From positions 37,972,790-38,036,789 of the forward strand of contig CM077826.1 of the NCBI GenBank assembly GCA_039720395.1: DNA of 64,000 bases, in the 5' to 3' direction. This document shows positions 59,789 through 64,000 of this stretch, piece by piece. Every line of letters begins with the position of its first letter. The stretch's first letter is position 1. Made by a program: the position numbers and the translations under genes. This stretch comes from Liquidambar formosana. Lineage: Eukaryota > Streptophyta > Magnoliopsida > Saxifragales > Altingiaceae. The notes under the pieces are model-generated. The model had not been told where the DNA came from, made no database searches, and saw nothing but the letters and a program-made list of their open reading frames with translations.

Positions 59789-62462
59789 CTACTTCTCCCC
59801 CGAGTCCCCAACAGCTGGAGCGACGACCTCGGGTGCCTGGACAGGGTCAGCGGAGGCAAGAGGGGCCACGGGAGCTAGAGGTAGATCAGGGGCTGCCTCT
59901 GTGGTGCTTTCTGTTGCAGTTGCAGGTTGATCCCCATTGTCAGTGGCCGAAGTGTCATTGGTAGCGCCAACGACCCTCTCAGCTTCAGTGTTGGCATCAG
60001 GCTGGGATATGACCTCGGGATTATTCTCCCCGGACTCGTCCTCACCTACAACCTCCACCTCAGCTTCCCTGACATCACCTCCCTCGGGGTCATACTTCGA
60101 GGGAACTTCCCTCCTTTCGAAAGGAATATCAGCAATGCCAGGGAACTGGGCAGATGCCAACTCGACCAAGGTTTCCCACGCAAATTTGTAGGTAGCCTCG
60201 AGCTCATTGGTCAACTGCCCAACGAGAGAGTCCTTTACACTTTTCCTCTCGTCAGCCACTGCCTTCTCCACAGAGGCCTTCTCCTTCTTTACCTCAGCCT
60301 CGACGGCCCGAACCCTTCTCGCCAGTTCGCGCTTCTCCCAGGCTAATTCGTCATGGGCGTCCTTCATCTTCCTCAGCTCAGCCTCCAAATCAGCGTAGTC
60401 CTTCTTTGTGAGTTCTAATTTGCTGACGGCGCTCTCGGCAGTAGATTTAAAAGTCTCGCACTCAGACTTCGCTTTCTGAAGCTGAGACATAGCCGCAGAG
60501 CAATTTGCCTTAGCTTCTTCCAATTTCTTGTTATAATCACTCCGGACTTTGGCGACCTCGATTTGCAGTTTGTTATCCTCCTCCTCGAGGAGGTCGCCCG
60601 CTAGCAGGATTTGTTGGCAGCCCTATACAAACATCAACAAGTCAGAGATCGTGTTGAATAGCAAGTAACAGAAACCACAAAGGAACAAAGCTTACTCGGT
60701 AAAGACTTGTAAACCCGATGCGAAGAAGGTCGGGGCGGACTTCCTCCTGAAGTGCTCCATGTCCGCAGGGAGCCTTATAGGGTTCCCCAGCTGTTTAAAG
60801 TTGTACTCCGCAGAGAAGGAGCTGGTGACAGCCTTGTCTGTGGGTACGGGGAACTGCACGCACATGTTAAGATATGAAGTCAGCCAGAATCCATGATAGA
60901 TTTTTGAGTATGGGGCAAATATGAAACTGAAAAAAGCGAAGGTATACCTCGGGAAACTTTGCTATTATCTCATTGCGAGAAGGAGCGCTCCCACCTCCGG
61001 CCGCCGGGGCATTGGATCCCCCTTGCCCAAGCCTTTGCACGGCGGGCTGCTGCTCGAGGCCCGTAGAGGGTCTCCTATGTTTCGGAGGAGCAACCATGGG
61101 AGCCTTCCCCTTTCCAGTAACCTCGGGCGCCTAGGGCCTGCTTACGTCCTGCCCCCTCATGGCACTGGACATGAGCTTGCCACTGTTGGGGTCAGTGGAC
61201 TTCTTGCCAGCGTCCTGACCTGCGCCTTGAGCAACAACAGCAACAGCCTTGCTGGTCTTCTGCTGTTGCTGATTCTGCCGCTGTTGCTTCTGCTGCTGCT
61301 GATTCTGCTGTTGTTGCTTCTGCACAGCAGCCTTCTTTTCCTGGGCCTCCTTCTCCGCCACCCTTCTCTCAGCAACCAGAGCCCTCAAGTTCATCCCAGA
61401 GTCCCTTTTGGCCCTCTGGTTACAGCAGTCTGCTCTTTGTCTTTTGGCAGGGGGGGATTGGAGCCTCTCCTCTCCATGGCTTGGGAGACGGTCTCCTCCG
61501 AGCTGGAGCTTTCAATAACGAAGGGGGCGCGACGACCCGTCTTGTCTAGGGCTCTGATTTCCTCAGCACCCTCCCCTTCAGCTTGGAGCCGAATCCCTTC
61601 TTCTTCTTCTTCTCCTTCTTGCTCTCCTCTCTCCACCTCTTGCTCCACCACGCGGGTCAGCTCGTCGTCAGGCTGCTCCCAGTGAGAGTAACTTGCGTTC
61701 CTGTAAGTCTAGTACCTCGCGTGGTAATTGAGCAAGGTTTCGGCCGAATGGCAGCGTTGGCTGACTTGGTACCCCAGTAGCGTCTAGATGTCCTTCTTGT
61801 TTAGCTTGTCAGCAGGCTCGTTGGCGTGAGGAGCTGCTAGAAGGAAACATGACATAAGTATCAATATGAAGTCCAATATTTATCTCGGGGCCATATAAAA
61901 CACAAAAGAAGAAAAATGATCTCGCTGAGTGCTTATAGCTAGAGCCTCTCTCGCGAGGGATGATGGGAGCATCTAGGGGAAGGGTCCTATCCACAGGCCC
62001 ATACACGAAGATCACAATGTCATGAGCTCTAGGGTTGGAGTCTGGGATGTGTGTGATAAAAGGTTTCTTCTTGGGCTTGAGAGAGAGATAAAGGTCGGGT
62101 TTATTTTTGAGGGCGCAGATTTTGTAGTGATGGAGTATCTCTCGCACTCCAACAGAAGTCCCTAATATCTGGTTAAGGGCATGAACCCCCAGGATGATCC
62201 TAAATGAATTTAGCCCTAGCTGAGTCGGGACTACGCCACAGTAGAGGAGGAAGTCGTTAAGGAGGTCAGGGAATGGGACTCGAACTCCACCCTCCATGAA
62301 CGCAGCAATAGGGACAGGGAGGCCATTCTGGGCATCTGACCTATAGATGTCCTCCCCGGGCTCAACAAAGCGGAAGCTAAACTTCCCATCTTCAAAGCCG
62401 TATAAGGCTTTAAACTCTGCTATCCTTGCAGGGTTCTCCCTAATGTCATAAAAAGAAGACAT
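59789..62462 (-). pseudogene. Antisense multi-exon gene of the Tat element (gypsy-type transposon domain + coiled coil)
   Basis: Exons on the minus strand: (1) 62462 to about 61850, MSSFYDIRENPARIAEFKAL, VRVPFPDLLNDFLLYCGVVP, TQLGLNSFRIILGVHALNQI and VREILHHYKICALK, resembling the plant 'putative gypsy type transposon' domain (Transposase_28); (2) about 61835-60948, acidic then Gln-rich (EEEEEGIRLQAEG, QQQQNQQQQKQQ), ending KFPE|GTATAC; (3) 60853-60696, FPVPTDKAVTSSFSAEYNFK; (4) 60622-59789, heptad-like coiled coil (KANCSAAMSQLQKAKSECE, ELAWEKRELARRVRAVEAEV) and an acidic Ala/Pro-rich tail ending GDSGEK and stop. Splice joins are inferred, and the exon 3/4 phase is unsettled. TAG stops and a frameshift near 61395 break exon 2. 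Antisense ORFs here are known in Tat elements (e.g. Grande); their function is unknown. Confidence 0.75.
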
Positions 62463-63399
62463 CTGCTAAGTTGAAAGGGGAAGGTTAAATCCAAGAATAA
62501 CTCAACCTATGCCCATATGCCCCGACCTGAAATTTCAGAGTCAAGCCTATACAGGTATGTTATCCCTGCCTTGACAGACCCTAAAATTTTCCTAAGTGTC
62601 AGCTTGGGGAATATTAAACTTAGTGTTGGGAAAAGACAAAAGAAGAGACCAATGGCCTCTTTCTCAAATTTACCCCGAGATGGAATTTTTTAAACCCTAA
62701 AAGGCGGGAAAATCGATATCTTGGTGATTTGCCCCAAAAACCAGAGGAAAACCCTAGGATTGCGAAGCAAACCCCAAGAACGTCACCAACAACCGCAAAT
62801 AGATAAAATAAAACCGAACAAATTGAAGAATAAGATCAAAGAAGAAGTTATACCTTTGCAAAGATCAAACGGTGGTTAGAAAGGCAGTCTCGTCGGAGAA
62901 ACTAGACAGCGTGGTGCCAAGAACCTCCAAAAATTGCTTTTGGAAAGGTGGAGGGAACAGGAATAGTCTTCCAACGAAGAACAGCGCAGGTGGAATGATT
63001 CGCAAGGCAGTGAACAAGCACAGAACAGATCTTCTCCCACAAACGAACGGCGTAAACAGTGGATTCCAGCGGAAAATACGGTATTTTCTTGGTGAAAACA
63101 GAAGGCAGAAGGTAGAGAAAGTAGAGAGAGAATGCAGAGAGCAGAGAGTAGAGAGAGAATGCAAAGGATAAAGTGAGTAGTGATTAGCTTCCCTCCAAAG
63201 ACATAAGGCTTCTGGAACATTAAATGCTATATACAGCGGATGGTACAGTCCCAAGGCACATGACATCAGCACCTTGGAATACGAAAGGGCATAACCGCCC
63301 TCTGCCAGCTAAGCCCTAGATTGCCAAACGGCATAGGAGCACAGGGTGAAACACTTAGCAAAATAAAATTATGACAAGTTCTAACTCGGGAATGTCATA
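62463..63399 (-). other. Leader/promoter side of the antisense gene
   Basis: Between the antisense start codon and the 3' LTR. The minus strand has pyrimidine-rich tracts (about 63172-63105, CTCTCTACTCTCTGCTCTC type) like a transcript leader. Small frames here do not look like genes. Confidence 0.5.
63226..63235 (-). promoter_or_regulatory. Candidate TATA box for the antisense gene
   Basis: The minus strand reads GCTGTATATAGCATTTAATG. TATATAG (63233-63227) lies just upstream of the pyrimidine-rich leader and about 770 bp before the antisense ATG. It is the only TATA-like site I see there. Confidence 0.35.
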
Positions 63400-63412
63400 A
63401 TTTGGGGCAAAT
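63400..63412 (+). other. Tat element polypurine-tract region
   Basis: ATTTGGGGCAAAT lies directly before the 3' LTR start TGTGTGG. Short and impure for a PPT, but in the right place. Confidence 0.6.
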
Positions 63413-63782
63413 TGTGTGGAAATATCTCTAAACCGAGGTTCCAGCTCGGGATAGAAATCTCAAACCGGAAACGCTGACACGTGGCAAAGGCCATTCAACC
63501 AGGCCAACTACAATGCACGTGATCCGTCTCCCACGATCCAATTCGGGCCAAAGAGTTAAACCATGATATTCGACACGTAGTTTATACCACACGATGGGAT
63601 CTGCTGCAAATCACGTGACCTCCCAGCTCGGGACCTTACTTTCATCTCGGGACACCTATCCTATGACTCACACTACAGTCCAAACGCTACTACAATCCAA
63701 AACTGTCACAGCAGCTGTAATTCCTGACACAACGGTTACTAGGAATCATGGTTCCACCCCAACCACGATTGACAAACCATGG
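63413..63782 (+). repeat. Tat element 3' LTR, first 370 bp
   Basis: It matches 52395-52764 with about 17 differences, mostly C/T and G/A. It breaks after AACCATGG, where TGTGAACCCC of another LTR begins. The remainder should resume beyond that insertion, to the right of the window. Confidence 0.92.
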
Positions 63783-64000
63783 TGTGAACCCCAGAAATTG
63801 GGCCCACGAGGATTGACAAAAAGATTAGTTTGTTTGAAAAAGAAAAAGGAAAGGAGTCGCCACCTCATTTTTTAAAGGAAACAAGGAAAACCCTAAAAAC
63901 AGTTTGTTTTAGGAAAACAATTTGAATGACTCCGTAAAAAAGGAAAGGCAAAAACCAATCTTTTGGAAACCAAAGAAATCGGGGATTCGGAGGCTAAGTT
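63783..64000 (-). mobile_element. Inverted LTR of the LARD-type family inserted in the Tat 3' LTR, cut by window edge
   Basis: Plus strand TGTGAACCCCAGAAATTGGG is the inverted LTR terminus (TGGGGTTCACA). It is followed by GGAGTCGCCACCTCATTTTT and AAAGGAAACAAGGAAAACCC, closely matching 49850-49990 and the inverted ends of the LARD LTRs. It is the youngest insertion visible in this stack. Confidence 0.85.

Larger units (their letters stand above)
52395..63782 (+). mobile_element. Tat-lineage Ty3/gypsy retrotransposon with antisense gene (11.4 kb seen)
   Basis: Order: 5' LTR (52395-53094), PBS, gag, protease, RT, RNase H, second RNase H, integrase (to 59053), tandem repeats, an antisense multi-exon gene (62462-59789), purine tract and truncated 3' LTR (63413-63782). 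RNase H followed by a second, diverged RNase H before integrase, plus an antisense ORF between integrase and 3' LTR, identifies the Tat lineage (Ogre/Retand/Grande relatives). Twelve premature stops and several frameshifts make it inactive. LTR differences are about 17 in 370 bases by eye, mostly transitions. It inserted into the LTR at 50495. Confidence 0.95.

Noticed and set aside
60921..61685. 254-codon plus-strand frame with a leucine-rich stretch
   Set aside because: It is the reverse shadow of the Gln-rich exon of the antisense gene; CAG/CTG-type repeats keep the opposite strand open.

Overview
This is nuclear DNA of a flowering plant, most likely a eudicot with a TE-inflated genome. 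It is AT-rich, full of nested LTR retrotransposons, LINEs and small DNA transposons, and has exactly one recognisable host gene. I cannot name the species from sequence alone.

Host gene. The 5' half of a phytoene desaturase gene (PDS, carotenoid biosynthesis) lies on the minus strand. Its start codon is at 29306 and six coding exons run leftward to 13698: 29306-29076, 28981-28849, 27838-27750, 21349-21292, 20926-20771 and 13846-13698. Together they encode 272 residues with no stop and GT/AG at every junction, so this half looks intact. The remaining exons must lie beyond position 1. Introns 3 (6.4 kb), 5 (6.9 kb) and 6 (more than 13.6 kb in the window) are stuffed with transposons. Upstream of the gene (29.3-36.9 kb) is intergenic DNA with MULE-type elements and MITEs.

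Region by region. 1-13.7 kb is intron 6. It holds a MULE-like MITE and an old Ty1/copia element (1843-12560). That copia is split by a solo LTR (2128-3817), a second small copia (4012-8320, exact TSD GATCA), a LINE tail and a 412-bp unknown insertion. 13.8-20.8 kb is intron 5, with a Harbinger-type element, a LINE RNase H fragment, a Tat-like LTR and a TIR element. 21.35-27.75 kb is intron 3, with a jockey-like LINE, a 285-bp TRIM, an inverted solo copia LTR, an inverted copia with 130-bp LTRs, a hAT MITE and a second copy of the MULE-like MITE. 30.3-34.9 kb has a 2.1-kb MULE and three foldback MITEs with one common core. 36.92-46.78 kb is a 9.9-kb LARD-like non-autonomous LTR element (TSD AAACC). 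It has a degenerate gag, two minisatellites, no polymerase, and a CACTA-like insertion in its 5' LTR. 48.1-52.4 kb is a pile of related LTRs in both orientations.

52.4-63.8 kb is a nearly complete Tat-lineage Ty3/gypsy element. It has 5' LTR, PBS, gag, PR, RT, RNase H, a second RNase H and INT, then an antisense multi-exon gene with its own TATA-like site, then a PPT and a truncated 3' LTR. It carries 12 premature stops and several frameshifts. The last 218 bp belong to another LTR inserted into its 3' LTR.

How it fits together. One conserved plastid-enzyme gene tolerates tens of kb of mobile DNA in its introns, while the mobile elements themselves are mostly dead. Decay is dominated by C-to-T-type nonsense changes, deletions, solo-LTR formation and nesting. 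The most interesting element-level signals are the antisense gene in the Tat element, foldback MITEs whose outer arms are mirrored within a copy but differ between copies, the intronic TRIM, and a 99-bp duplication whose two units differ by one nonsense transition.
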